This document shows positions 8,817 through 16,702 of a stretch of 32,298 nt of DNA, piece after piece. Source of the DNA: SIG205 sp045545595 (GTDB lineage: Bacteria; Bacillota_I; Bacilli_A; RF39; UBA660); contig JAZQBG010000026.1 of assembly GCA_045545595.1 (NCBI GenBank), positions 1 through 32,298 on the forward strand. The letters are read 5' to 3'. The translations under genes were made by a program, and so were the position numbers. Every line of letters begins with the position of its first letter. Position 1 is the stretch's first letter. A model generated the notes under the pieces. That model saw only the letters and a program-made list of their open reading frames with translations, did not search any database and was not told where the DNA came from.

Positions 8817-9348
8817 CTTCGTTTCTCCTTCTGTTCTTTTCACTTAATACTACATTGTCTTCTTCTAAAGACTTTTTAACATCTATTATTCTTTGGTTAG
8901 ATGAACCTCTAAATAATAATGTAATATCTTTTTTATCTATTTCAAATTTACCATCTACTAAAATATCTAAATAAGAAATTATTTCTTTAGTTACTTCATT
9001 AATCTTAGATTGTTCTAATAGATATTCATATAGATATCCAGAATAACACCAAATGTTCTTTTCTGGATAAACTTCTTTTACTTTTCTCAATAGTTGTAGA
9101 ACGCTTTCTTGATTTCTTGGATCAAGAGGTTCCCCGCCTAATAAAGATAAACCATTTATATAGTTAGGTTCTAGAGCTTCAATTATTTCATTAATAGTAT
9201 CACTGGTAAAATCTTTACCGTAATTAAAATCCCAAGCCTCAGTATTAAAACATCCTTTACAATGATGATTACATCCACTAACAAATAATGAAACTCTAAT
9301 CCCTACTCCATTTGATATATCGTATTTTTTTATATCTGCGTATTTCAT
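8800..9348 (-). CDS. nrdG: anaerobic ribonucleotide reductase activating protein
   Basis: A 182-residue radical-SAM enzyme that puts the glycyl radical on NrdD. The 4Fe-4S motif is CNHHCKGC followed by FNTEAW (about residues 26-33). LSLLGGEPLDPRNQ is the GGEP S-adenosylmethionine-binding motif, and NIWCYSGY follows as in the family. It starts three bases after the nrdD stop with no clear ribosome binding site of its own, so it is probably translationally coupled. An insertion-like C terminus (EKNRRRNEDAVKC) extends over the start of dut. Confidence 0.96.
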   Translation of the reverse strand: MKYADIKKYDISNGVGIRVSLFVSGCNHHCKGCFNTEAWDFNYGKDFTSDTINEIIEALEPNYINGLSLLGGEPLDPRNQESVLQLLRKVKEVYPEKNIWCYSGYLYEYLLEQSKINEVTKEIISYLDILVDGKFEIDKKDITLLFRGSSNQRIIDVKKSLEEDNVVLSEKNRRRNEDAVKC

Positions 9349-9351
9349 ATA

Positions 9352-11478
9352 TTATAGATGTGTGACTCTTGATTTAATTTCTTTAGTTTTACCAACATTC
9401 CAGAAATTTTCTCCAAGGTATCCACAAGTACGTCTTGTAACATTCATTTTTGATTTATCTTTGTTTCCGCAATTAGGACAAACCCAATTTAAATCGTCAT
9501 CAACTTCTATTTCACCATCAAATCCACATTCATGACAAAAATCTGATTTAGTGTTGAATTCAGCATATTGAATATTGTCGTAAATAAATTTTACAACTTC
9601 TGTTAATGCTTCTAAGTTATGTTGCATGTTTGGAACTTCTACATATGAGATTGCTCCACCAGATGAAATTGGTTGGAATTGACTTTCAAATTTAAGTTTT
9701 GAGAAAGCATCAATTTTTTCTCTAACATCAACATGATATGAATTAGTATAGTAACCTTTATCAGTAATATCTTTAATCACACCATATTTTTCTTTATCTA
9801 TTCTAGCAAATTTATAACATAAACTTTCTGCAGGTGTTCCATATAAACCAAATCCTAATCCAGTTTCCTTTTTCCATTCTTCACATTTACTTCTTAAATG
9901 TTCCATTACTTTTAAAGCAAATTTTTCACCTTCAGGATCTGTATGTGATACACCTTTAACAATTTTAGTTAATTCATAAATACCTATATAACCTAAAGAT
10001 ATAGTTGAATAACCGTCTTTTAAATATTTATCTATTTTTTCACCTTTTTTAAGTCTAGCTATCGCACCATATTGCCAATGTACAGGTGAAATATCAGAAG
10101 TAGTACCTAATAATGCATAATGTCTACACATTAAAGCTTCTTTACATAGTTCTAATCTTTCATCAAATAGTTTCCAGAATTCTTCTTCATCACCATCTAC
10201 TTCAAGACCAATTTGTGGTAGGTTAAGACTTACTACACCTTGGTTAAATCTTCCTTCAAATTTATAATTTCCATTTTCATCTTTCCATGGTGATAAGAAG
10301 CTTCTGCATCCCATTGGACTAAATACATTACCTTCGTAATTTTCTCTCATCTTTTTAGCAGAAATATAGTCTGGATACATTCTCTTTGAAGAACATTTAA
10401 TAGCAAGTTCTGTCAAATAATCATATTTACCACCAGTAAGATTATTATTTTCATCTAAAACATAGATTAATTTAGGAAATGCAGGAGTAACATAAACTCC
10501 TTTTTCATTTTTGATTCCTTCATATCTTTGTTTTAATATTTCTTCAATGATCATAGCGTTTTCTTCTATATATTCATCATCTTCTTTTAAATACATGAAT
10601 ATTGTAACAAATGGTGATTGTCCATTAGTAGTCATTAATGTATTTATTTGATACTGAATAGTTTGAACACCAGCTGATAATTCATCTTTTAATCTATCAA
10701 AAGCCATTTCTTCTATTTGTTCTTTTGTTAATGTTTTTTCATATTTTTTTGTTAACTTTCTAACAAATTTTTCTTTACTTCTTCTCAAGTATTTACCCAA
10801 ATGAGCAATATTAACAGATTGTCCACCATATTGATTAGATGCAACTGCAGCTATTATTTGAGTCATAACTGTACAAGCAACTTGAAAACTTTTTGGGCTT
10901 TCTATCATTTTTCCATTCATAACTGTTCCATTATCTAACATATCGCTTATATTTATTAAACAACAGTTAAATATTGGTTGAACAAAATAATCTGCATCAT
11001 GAAAATGTAGTACACCTTCTTCATGAGCTTTACTTATTTTTTCTGGAAGTAAAATTCTTTTTGTTAGGTCTCTAGATACTTCTCCAGCAATATAGTCTCT
11101 TTGAGTTGAAGCAAGTGTTGTACTTTTGTTAGAATTCTCTTCAGCAAGTTCTTTATTACTATTTTTAATTAAAGATAAAATTGATTCATCAGTAGTATTT
11201 GCCTTACGTACTAACGCTCTTTTATATCTATATAACATATATGCTTTAGATAATTCATACTTATCAAGAAGAACTAATTCTTTTTCGATAATATCTTGAA
11301 TTTCTTCAACAAGCATTCTTTCCTTTTTTAATCCCTCAATATGTTTTACTATTTTTTTTATTTCTTCGTCAGTTACCCTATCTTTTTCTGCAACCTCAGC
11401 ATTAGCTTTAGATATTGCAACAATAATTTTTTGTTTGTCATATGAAACTATTTTCCCATCACGTTTTACTATCTTCAT
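9352..11478 (-). CDS. nrdD: anaerobic (class III) ribonucleoside-triphosphate reductase
   Basis: A 708-residue enzyme reducing NTPs to dNTPs without oxygen. The N-terminal 90 residues are an ATP-cone allosteric domain beginning MKIVKRDGKIVSYDKQKI. The barrel follows, with SPMGCRSFLSPW, and the C-terminal zinc site CHECG ... CPNCGN lies next to the glycyl radical loop TRRTCGYLGENFWN. Length and order match the family. GGGAAG lies upstream of the ATG. Presence of only the class III enzyme here points to anaerobic growth. I looked for an NrdR box upstream and did not see a convincing one. Confidence 0.97.
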   Translation of the reverse strand: MKIVKRDGKIVSYDKQKIIVAISKANAEVAEKDRVTDEEIKKIVKHIEGLKKERMLVEEIQDIIEKELVLLDKYELSKAYMLYRYKRALVRKANTTDESILSLIKNSNKELAEENSNKSTTLASTQRDYIAGEVSRDLTKRILLPEKISKAHEEGVLHFHDADYFVQPIFNCCLINISDMLDNGTVMNGKMIESPKSFQVACTVMTQIIAAVASNQYGGQSVNIAHLGKYLRRSKEKFVRKLTKKYEKTLTKEQIEEMAFDRLKDELSAGVQTIQYQINTLMTTNGQSPFVTIFMYLKEDDEYIEENAMIIEEILKQRYEGIKNEKGVYVTPAFPKLIYVLDENNNLTGGKYDYLTELAIKCSSKRMYPDYISAKKMRENYEGNVFSPMGCRSFLSPWKDENGNYKFEGRFNQGVVSLNLPQIGLEVDGDEEEFWKLFDERLELCKEALMCRHYALLGTTSDISPVHWQYGAIARLKKGEKIDKYLKDGYSTISLGYIGIYELTKIVKGVSHTDPEGEKFALKVMEHLRSKCEEWKKETGLGFGLYGTPAESLCYKFARIDKEKYGVIKDITDKGYYTNSYHVDVREKIDAFSKLKFESQFQPISSGGAISYVEVPNMQHNLEALTEVVKFIYDNIQYAEFNTKSDFCHECGFDGEIEVDDDLNWVCPNCGNKDKSKMNVTRRTCGYLGENFWNVGKTKEIKSRVTHL

Positions 11479-11516
11479 ATTTAACTTCCCTTCTACATTT
11501 AAGTTTTAATATTAAA

Positions 11517-11777
11517 CTATATAATAAAAAATTCTTCTAACAAATTCATGTTTTCGTTAACTTTATCTAGAAAAGTACCATTATACTTTTCATTAAGAAT
11601 ATCAAATTTTCTAACAAATTCCGTATATTCTATAGTAAATATGTCCAAATAATCACTTATAAAATCTTCAACATAATTACAGTCATTATTTTTTAAGAAC
11701 AAAATTATTTTTTCAAAATTATTTTTATTGATATTTTGAATAACACTATTTGTATATTTTTCTAATATATCATGCAT
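11517..11777 (-). CDS. hypothetical protein coupled to the 30-residue-repeat protein
   Basis: I do not recognise it. The 86-residue protein is acidic and predicted helical (ILEKYTNSVIQNINKNNFEK, NYVEDFISDYLDIFTIEYTEF, ILNEKYNGTFLDKVNENMNLLEEFF), with no signal or membrane segment. Its ATG lies inside the last codons of the repeat gene (ATGCATGA, eight-base overlap) and AGGTGG sits nine bases before it, so the two are co-translated, probably in fixed proportion. A partner or antidote of the repeat protein is a reasonable guess only. Confidence 0.6.
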   Translation of the reverse strand: MHDILEKYTNSVIQNINKNNFEKIILFLKNNDCNYVEDFISDYLDIFTIEYTEFVRKFDILNEKYNGTFLDKVNENMNLLEEFFII

Positions 11778-13398
11778 TTTTCTTACCACCTTTATTTTTA
11801 ATATCAATATTATACTTATTAATTAATTGTGCATTAGTTGCACTGAGAACTGGATTAAGTGAATATTCACCTTTGTTGTTTTTCACTATTAGACTAATAC
11901 CATATTCACTCATATATTCAATTAATTTTCTTTGCAAAATTACATTTCGTCTCATACACCTATTGGTGATATATTGATCAATTCCATATTCTTTAAATAA
12001 AGCTATAATTGATTGGATGTTTTTTGTTGAAATGTGAAAAATACTTGGTGTTAAAAGATGCTTATATTTAGAATCACGCCACTCTGGCATTTCCAATACT
12101 GATTTTACTTCTTTGTAATTACTATTCCATATGGTAGATGTCAATAAATTTTGAAGTTTGGGATTATTCCATTCAGGCATTTCTAATATCGATTTTATTT
12201 CTTTGTAATTACTTTTCCATATATTGGATGTTAATAAATTTTGGAATTTTGGCTTATCCCATTCAGACATTTCTAATATCGATTTTATTTCTTTATAATT
12301 ACTATGCCATATATTGGATGTTAATAAATTTTGGAATTTTGGCTTATCCCATTCAGGCATTTCTAATATCGATTTTATTTCTTCGTAATTACTATGCCAT
12401 ATATTAGATGTTAATAAATTATGGAATTTGGGGTCATCCCACTCGGGCATTCCCAATATTGATTTTATTTCTTCGTAATTACTATTCCATATAATGGATG
12501 TTAATAAATTTTGGAATTTGAGATTATTCCATTCAGGCATTTCCAATATCGATTTTATTTCTTCGTAATTACTATGCCATATATTAGATGTTAATAAATT
12601 TTGAAATTTGGGGTCATCCCATTCTGGCATTTCTAATATCGATTTTATTTCTTCGTAATTACTATTCCATATAATGGATGTTAATAAATTTTGGAATTTG
12701 AGATTATTCCATTCAGGCATTTCCAATATCGATTTTATTTCTTTATAATTGCTATGCCATATATTGGATGTTAATAAATTTTGAAATTTGGGGTCATCCC
12801 ATTCTGGCATTTCTAATATCGATTTTATTTCTTCGTAATTACTATGCCATATGGTAGATGTTAATAAATTTTGGAATTTGGGGTCATCCCACTCGGGCAT
12901 TCCCAATATTGATTTTATTTCTTTATAATTACTATGCCATATGGTAGGCGTTAATAAATTTTGGAATTTTGGATCATCCCACTCGGGCATTTCCAATATC
13001 GGTTTTATTTCTTTATAATTACTATGCCATATATTGGATGTTAATAAATTTTGAAATTTGGGGTCATCCCACTCGGGCATTCCCAATATTGATTTTATTT
13101 CTTTATAATTACTATGCCATATATTGGATGTTAATAAATTTTGGAATTTGGGTTCATCCCATTCTGGCATATTCAGTATTAATTTTATTTGATAATAATT
13201 ACTATGCCATATGGTAGGCGTTAATAAATTTTGGAATTTTGGATCATCCCACTCGGGCATTCCCAATATTGATTTTATTTCTTTATAATTACTATGCCAT
13301 ATGGTAGATGTTAATAAATTTTGGAATTTAGGATTATTCCATTCAGGCATTCCTAATATTAATTTCATTTGTTCAGACTCGCTCATACTACTAATCAC
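11770..13398 (-). CDS. solenoid-like protein of fifteen 30-residue repeats
   Basis: The 542-residue protein has a 15-residue leader (VISSMSESEQMKLIL as encoded) and then fourteen near-identical 30-residue repeats of the form xMPEWxxPKFQNLLTxxIW plus xSNYxEIKSIL. A diverged fifteenth repeat (residues 436-465) and a C-terminal domain of about 77 residues (FKEYGIDQYITNRCMRRN ... NPVLSATNAQLINKYNID) follow. The repeats look like two short helices each, so an alpha solenoid. Variation sits at few places: G/E/N before MPEW, DD/NN/DK/DE after it, the pair SN/PT/ST/SI after LLT, H/N/K in IWxSN, and K/E in NYxEIK. There is no signal peptide. The GTG start is chosen because AAAGG lies six bases upstream. 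A promoter with an SOS-like box precedes it. Function is unknown; nucleic-acid binding is speculation. Confidence 0.8.
   Translation of the reverse strand: MISSMSESEQMKLILGMPEWNNPKFQNLLTSTIWHSNYKEIKSILGMPEWDDPKFQNLLTPTIWHSNYYQIKLILNMPEWDEPKFQNLLTSNIWHSNYKEIKSILGMPEWDDPKFQNLLTSNIWHSNYKEIKPILEMPEWDDPKFQNLLTPTIWHSNYKEIKSILGMPEWDDPKFQNLLTSTIWHSNYEEIKSILEMPEWDDPKFQNLLTSNIWHSNYKEIKSILEMPEWNNLKFQNLLTSIIWNSNYEEIKSILEMPEWDDPKFQNLLTSNIWHSNYEEIKSILEMPEWNNLKFQNLLTSIIWNSNYEEIKSILGMPEWDDPKFHNLLTSNIWHSNYEEIKSILEMPEWDKPKFQNLLTSNIWHSNYKEIKSILEMSEWDKPKFQNLLTSNIWKSNYKEIKSILEMPEWNNPKLQNLLTSTIWNSNYKEVKSVLEMPEWRDSKYKHLLTPSIFHISTKNIQSIIALFKEYGIDQYITNRCMRRNVILQRKLIEYMSEYGISLIVKNNKGEYSLNPVLSATNAQLINKYNIDIKNKGGKKNA
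12004..13353 (-). repeat. fifteen tandem 90-bp coding repeats
   Basis: The DNA period is exactly 90 bases and neighbouring units are mostly above 85-90% identical. Pairs of units recur as blocks: repeats 8 and 10 are identical in protein and alternate with 9 and 11, pointing to recent unequal exchange or block duplication. The repeat number is therefore likely to vary between strains and may be misassembled from short reads. Confidence 0.95.
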
Positions 13399-13517
13399 TT
13401 TATACCTTTCATGTAAAATATATATCTTGTGTTTTTCAATTATTTAATTGAAGATAATTTAATATTTTATTTGCCTAAAATTATTCAAAAACACATTTGG
13501 AATTTTAATATACATAC

Positions 13518-13546
13518 ATTATATACGAACATACGTACTGTGTCAA
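13518..13546 (-). promoter_or_regulatory. promoter of the repeat-protein operon with SOS-like box
   Basis: Minus-strand TTGACA (13541-13546), 17-base spacer and TATAAT (13518-13523), both perfect. Within the spacer the plus strand reads CGAAC-ATAC-GTACT (13526-13539), matching eight of ten fixed bases of the Bacillota LexA box CGAAC-N4-GTTCG. The same arrangement occurs before dinD at 18551-18579. Binding there would block RNA polymerase. Confidence 0.6.
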
Positions 13547-13625
13547 TAGTTTTTGAATTAATAATAATTTTATATATTCACCTTTACTATCACTTATATG
13601 ATACCATATAGAAAAAAGAAAAACG

Positions 13626-13656
13626 TGTTGCAATTGCAACAAAAAAGAAATATAAT
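13626..13656 (+). promoter_or_regulatory. promoter with 16-bp palindromic operator
   Basis: TGTTGCAATTGCAACA (13626-13641) is a perfect palindrome. Its inner TTGCAA (13628-13633) also works as a -35 hexamer, followed by a 17-base spacer and TATAAT (13651-13656). An operator on top of the -35 suggests repression, most simply autoregulation by the Crp-family protein encoded just downstream. Confidence 0.65.
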
Positions 13657-13683
13657 TGAATTAGTAGTAAGGGTAGCGATTAT

Positions 13684-14319
13684 ATGAAAAAAATAACTAT
13701 ATTTGATGGAATTGATAAAACGGAAATTGATAAATTAATAAATATTTTTGGCACAAGGAAAATGACATTTAATAAGGATGCAACAATTATAACTAATATA
13801 AATAACATTAATTTAATTGGTATATTACTTGAAGGAAGCGCGAATATAGTTAGGTATGAAGCTAATGGAAATAGAAACATTACAGAAAAACTAAATAAAG
13901 ATGATTTATTTGGTGAAATATTTACATCTGATAGAAGTAACGAGATATCTGTTATAGCTACATCATATTGTGAAGTATTATTTATTGATTATAATAAATT
14001 AATAACTAGTGATAAAAAAAGCTCTTTGTACCAAAATAAATTAGTTGATAATATATTGCAATTATTGTCTTTAAAGATCATATATATGAACGAAAGAATA
14101 GAAGTATTAACCCAAAGAACTATAAGAGATAAATTGTTAACATATTTTAATATATCTGTTAGAAATAAGATTTCTAAGTCATTTATTTTACCCTTTTCAT
14201 TTACAGATTTAGCAGATTACTTATCAGTTGATAGAAGTGCGATGACTAGAGAAATTAAAAATTTAAAAGATGAGGGTTTTATAACTGTCAATAATAAAAA
14301 AATTACTTTATTATATTAA
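13684..14319 (+). CDS. Crp/Fnr-family transcriptional regulator
   Basis: A 211-residue regulator. Residues 1-110 form the cyclic-nucleotide-binding-like beta barrel (IGILLEGSANIVRYEANGNR, then DLFGEIF, then VIATSYCEVLFI). A dimer helix follows at about 120-140, and the C-terminal HTH_Crp has PFSFTDLADYLSVDRSAMTR followed by EIKNLKDEGFI. There is no cluster of cysteines, so it is not an FNR-type iron-sulfur sensor. The effector is unknown; haem, nitric oxide, a nucleotide or peroxide are all possible. TAAGGG lies ten bases before the ATG. A palindromic site over its own promoter suggests autoregulation. It converges on ung with a shared terminator. Confidence 0.88.
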   Translation: MKKITIFDGIDKTEIDKLINIFGTRKMTFNKDATIITNINNINLIGILLEGSANIVRYEANGNRNITEKLNKDDLFGEIFTSDRSNEISVIATSYCEVLFIDYNKLITSDKKSSLYQNKLVDNILQLLSLKIIYMNERIEVLTQRTIRDKLLTYFNISVRNKISKSFILPFSFTDLADYLSVDRSAMTREIKNLKDEGFITVNNKKITLLY

Positions 14320-14321
14320 AA

Positions 14322-14344
14322 GGGAGATTAATTTTTAATCTCCC
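14322..14344. terminator. bidirectional terminator, crp-like gene / ung
   Basis: GGGAGATTA (14322-14330) pairs with TAATCTCCC (14336-14344) around a five-base loop. The ung stop codon lies inside it. Confidence 0.8.
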
Positions 14345-14993
14345 AATTTATTTCTTTAATACTATTATTTTTTAAAAATTCATTTGTCTTAGAAAACGGC
14401 TTAGTCCCAAAGAATCCTTTATAAGCAGAAAACGGTGATGGATGCGCTGATTCTATAATACAATGTTTAGGATTAGTTATTAACTCTTTTTTACTTCTAG
14501 CAAAACTTCCCCATAACAAGAAAACTACTGGTTCAGTTTTTTCATTAATTTTCTTTATTACTTCATCAGTAAATGTTTCCCATCCTTTTCCTTGATGAGA
14601 TGCTGGTTTATCTTTTTCAACAGTTAATACTGCATTTAAAAGCATAACACCTTCTTTGGTCCAAGCTTCTAAATTTCCGTATTTAGGTTCATCAATTCCT
14701 AAATCATCTTTTAGTTCCTTAAATATATTTCTTAATGATGGTGGTTTAGTAACTCCTTCTAATACCGAGAAAGAAAGCCCATGAGCTTCACCCATTCCAT
14801 GATATGGATCTTGCCCAATAATAACCACTTTAACATCATCATAGTCAGTATATTTTAATGCATTAAATACGTTTGGAAAATAAGGATATATTGTTTTAGT
14901 TTTATATTCATTATCAACAAACTCCATCAATTCTTTAAAATATGTTTTTTCAAATTCGTCTTTTAGTATTTCATCCCATTTATTTCCGATCAT
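14328..14993 (-). CDS. ung: uracil-DNA glycosylase, family 1
   Basis: A 221-residue protein of normal length. It has the family 1 catalytic motif GQDPYHGMGEAHGLSFS with the activating Asp, the KPPSLRNIFKEL block, and the uracil-binding AHPSPFSAYKGFFG loop with the catalytic His. It removes uracil from DNA as the first step of base excision repair. The ATG at 14993 is used because AGGTGG lies five to six bases upstream. The upstream in-frame GTG would overlap that site. Confidence 0.97.
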   Translation of the reverse strand: MIGNKWDEILKDEFEKTYFKELMEFVDNEYKTKTIYPYFPNVFNALKYTDYDDVKVVIIGQDPYHGMGEAHGLSFSVLEGVTKPPSLRNIFKELKDDLGIDEPKYGNLEAWTKEGVMLLNAVLTVEKDKPASHQGKGWETFTDEVIKKINEKTEPVVFLLWGSFARSKKELITNPKHCIIESAHPSPFSAYKGFFGTKPFSKTNEFLKNNSIKEINWEIKN

Positions 14994-15016
14994 TACTACC
15001 ACCTAACTACATTTTA

Positions 15017-16312
15017 TCACACTTTTTTACTCTTTTGATATTTTTTCCATTCTTTTATTATATCTTTTCGTAGATAAAATAAAGCAACAATGTTTATGAT
15101 ACCTAATATAGCAACAAATGTATCTACAAAGTCCCATAGAAATTGTGCACTAATAACACTACTAAATAAAAGTATTATTAGTGTAATTATTTTTAATATT
15201 GGTATTAATTTAGTATTAGTTGTCAAAAACTTTAAATTAGATTCACCATAATAATATCCGGCTACAATTGTTGAAAAGGCAAATAATATTATAGATATAA
15301 CTACTGTGATATTACCTAGATTACCAATGAAATGCGAAAAAGCATAATTAGTTATTTCGATTCCATTGATATTATTGAAAATTAATGTATCGTAATCAGA
15401 TAACATAATAACAAGTGCAGTCATAGTACAAATAACTAAAGTTGTAAAATAAACTCCTAATATTTGTAGTAGTCCTTGCTTTACTGAATCATCAGTATCT
15501 GTTGTTGCTGAAGCAATCGCGCCTGTACCAATTCCTGCCTCATTAGAAAATATCCCTCTTTGAAGTCCAATTATAAATGTAGATACTACTCCCATTCCTA
15601 GAGCTTTGAAATTAAATGCTTCTTTTACAACATTAACAAGTAACATTGGTATTTTGTCTATGTTTATAAGTAATATAAATAGTGTAACTCCAATATATAT
15701 AACAGACATAACAGGCACTAATTTACTAGCTGTATCTATTATTCCTTTATCACCTCTAAAAATTATTAGTGATGTCACAACTGTAATTATTATTCCAATT
15801 ATTATTGGTTCAATATTCATTACATTTGTTATTGAGTTTGTAATAGTATTTGACTGAATTGATAAAAATCCGAATATATAAGCAACAATTATTAAAATTG
15901 CATATATATTAGCCCAACCTTTCTTTTTAAGTCCATCCCTAATATAATGTGATGGTCCACCATAGCAAATTCCATCTTCTCCTTTTTTGTGATATAAAAC
16001 CCCAAGCAATCCTTCCGAAAACGCACTTGGCGCACATAAAAAAGCAGTAACCCACATCCAAAATATAGAACCTATCCCGCCTATATAAATAGATAAGGCA
16101 ACACCAGCAAGCGAGCCCACACCAATTCTACCTGCAAGTGCCATAGATAAAGTTTGAAAAGGAGTAATACCACCTGTATTTTTATCTTTTTTAATACTTT
16201 TAAAAATATCTTTAAATTTAAACTGTACACCATTTAATTTTATTGTAAAATAAATTCCACTTACAATTATAAGTGCTGTAGTAATAGCCCATAGTATTTT
16301 ATTTAATATCAT
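15017..16312 (-). CDS. alanine/glycine:cation symporter (AGCS family)
   Basis: A 431-residue integral membrane transporter with about eleven hydrophobic helices. It carries the AGCS-characteristic segments LAGRIGVGSLAGVALSIYIG and GIFSNEAGIGTGAIASATT, plus ILFAFSTIVAGYYYGESNLKF late in the protein. It imports alanine, glycine or a related small amino acid with Na+ or H+ across the cytoplasmic membrane. AGGTGA sits four bases before the ATG. It is read from its own unit between ung and a terminator. I see no riboswitch in the 85 bases upstream. Confidence 0.93.
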   Translation of the reverse strand: MILNKILWAITTALIIVSGIYFTIKLNGVQFKFKDIFKSIKKDKNTGGITPFQTLSMALAGRIGVGSLAGVALSIYIGGIGSIFWMWVTAFLCAPSAFSEGLLGVLYHKKGEDGICYGGPSHYIRDGLKKKGWANIYAILIIVAYIFGFLSIQSNTITNSITNVMNIEPIIIGIIITVVTSLIIFRGDKGIIDTASKLVPVMSVIYIGVTLFILLINIDKIPMLLVNVVKEAFNFKALGMGVVSTFIIGLQRGIFSNEAGIGTGAIASATTDTDDSVKQGLLQILGVYFTTLVICTMTALVIMLSDYDTLIFNNINGIEITNYAFSHFIGNLGNITVVISIILFAFSTIVAGYYYGESNLKFLTTNTKLIPILKIITLIILLFSSVISAQFLWDFVDTFVAILGIINIVALFYLRKDIIKEWKKYQKSKKV

Positions 16313-16364
16313 ATTTTCACCTAATACTAGTTTATGAAGATATTATAAAATTATTTAAAAAGAA

Positions 16365-16389
16365 AAGAATCTTACAATTGTAGATTCTT
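16365..16389 (-). terminator. terminator
   Basis: AAGAATCT and AGATTCTT flank an inner TACAATTGTA self-complementary segment. It ends the 16398-16655 gene ahead of the symporter gene. Confidence 0.7.
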
Positions 16390-16397
16390 AAGTCAAA

Positions 16398-16655
16398 TTA
16401 TTTATGGTATTTCTTTAACCATAGCTTTTTAATGATGTTTATTGATTGAGTTGATAGAAAAAAACCAACACAAGGAACTACCGCACCAAACCAAGGATTA
16501 GTAGTATCTGCAATTCTTAAATATAAAACCGCAAATATATAAGTAAAAACAATAATTAGAATTTTTCTTAATGTACAAGTTTCCCAGGCTTTATCTCCTT
16601 CAACTTTTTTATTTCTTTCCTCAATTGCAATAATTCTTTTTTCCAAATCCTTCAT
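16398..16655 (-). CDS. small two-helix membrane protein, unknown
   Basis: An 85-residue protein: a charged amphipathic N terminus (MKDLEKRIIAIEERNKKVEG), then two transmembrane helices (ILIIVFTYIFAVLYLRIA, and WFGAVVPCVGFFLSTQSI), and a basic tail ending KKLWLKKYHK. The order resembles small membrane proteins with a cytosolic coiled coil found widely in bacteria, but I cannot name the function. The start is at 16655, where GGTGA lies five bases upstream. It has its own terminator. Confidence 0.7.
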   Translation of the reverse strand: MKDLEKRIIAIEERNKKVEGDKAWETCTLRKILIIVFTYIFAVLYLRIADTTNPWFGAVVPCVGFFLSTQSINIIKKLWLKKYHK

Positions 16656-16702
16656 CAAAATCACCAGTTAAATTATATCATATGTAATTTAATAAGTAAA
16701 AT

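Noticed and set aside
12138..13217. Plus-strand frames through the 90-bp repeats (12138-12407, 12969-13217)
   Set aside because: Antisense shadows of the repeat gene with no ribosome binding site. The minus-strand frame explains the whole region.
13399..13625. A gene or RNA in the gap between the repeat operon and the Crp-family gene
   Set aside because: A 60-codon plus-strand frame at 13429-13611 has no ribosome binding site and overlaps the SOS-type promoter. Only regulatory sites are supported.
16313..16400. Riboswitch (glycine-type) before the alanine/glycine symporter
   Set aside because: Only about 85 bases are available and they hold the terminator of the upstream gene. No conserved aptamer elements are seen.
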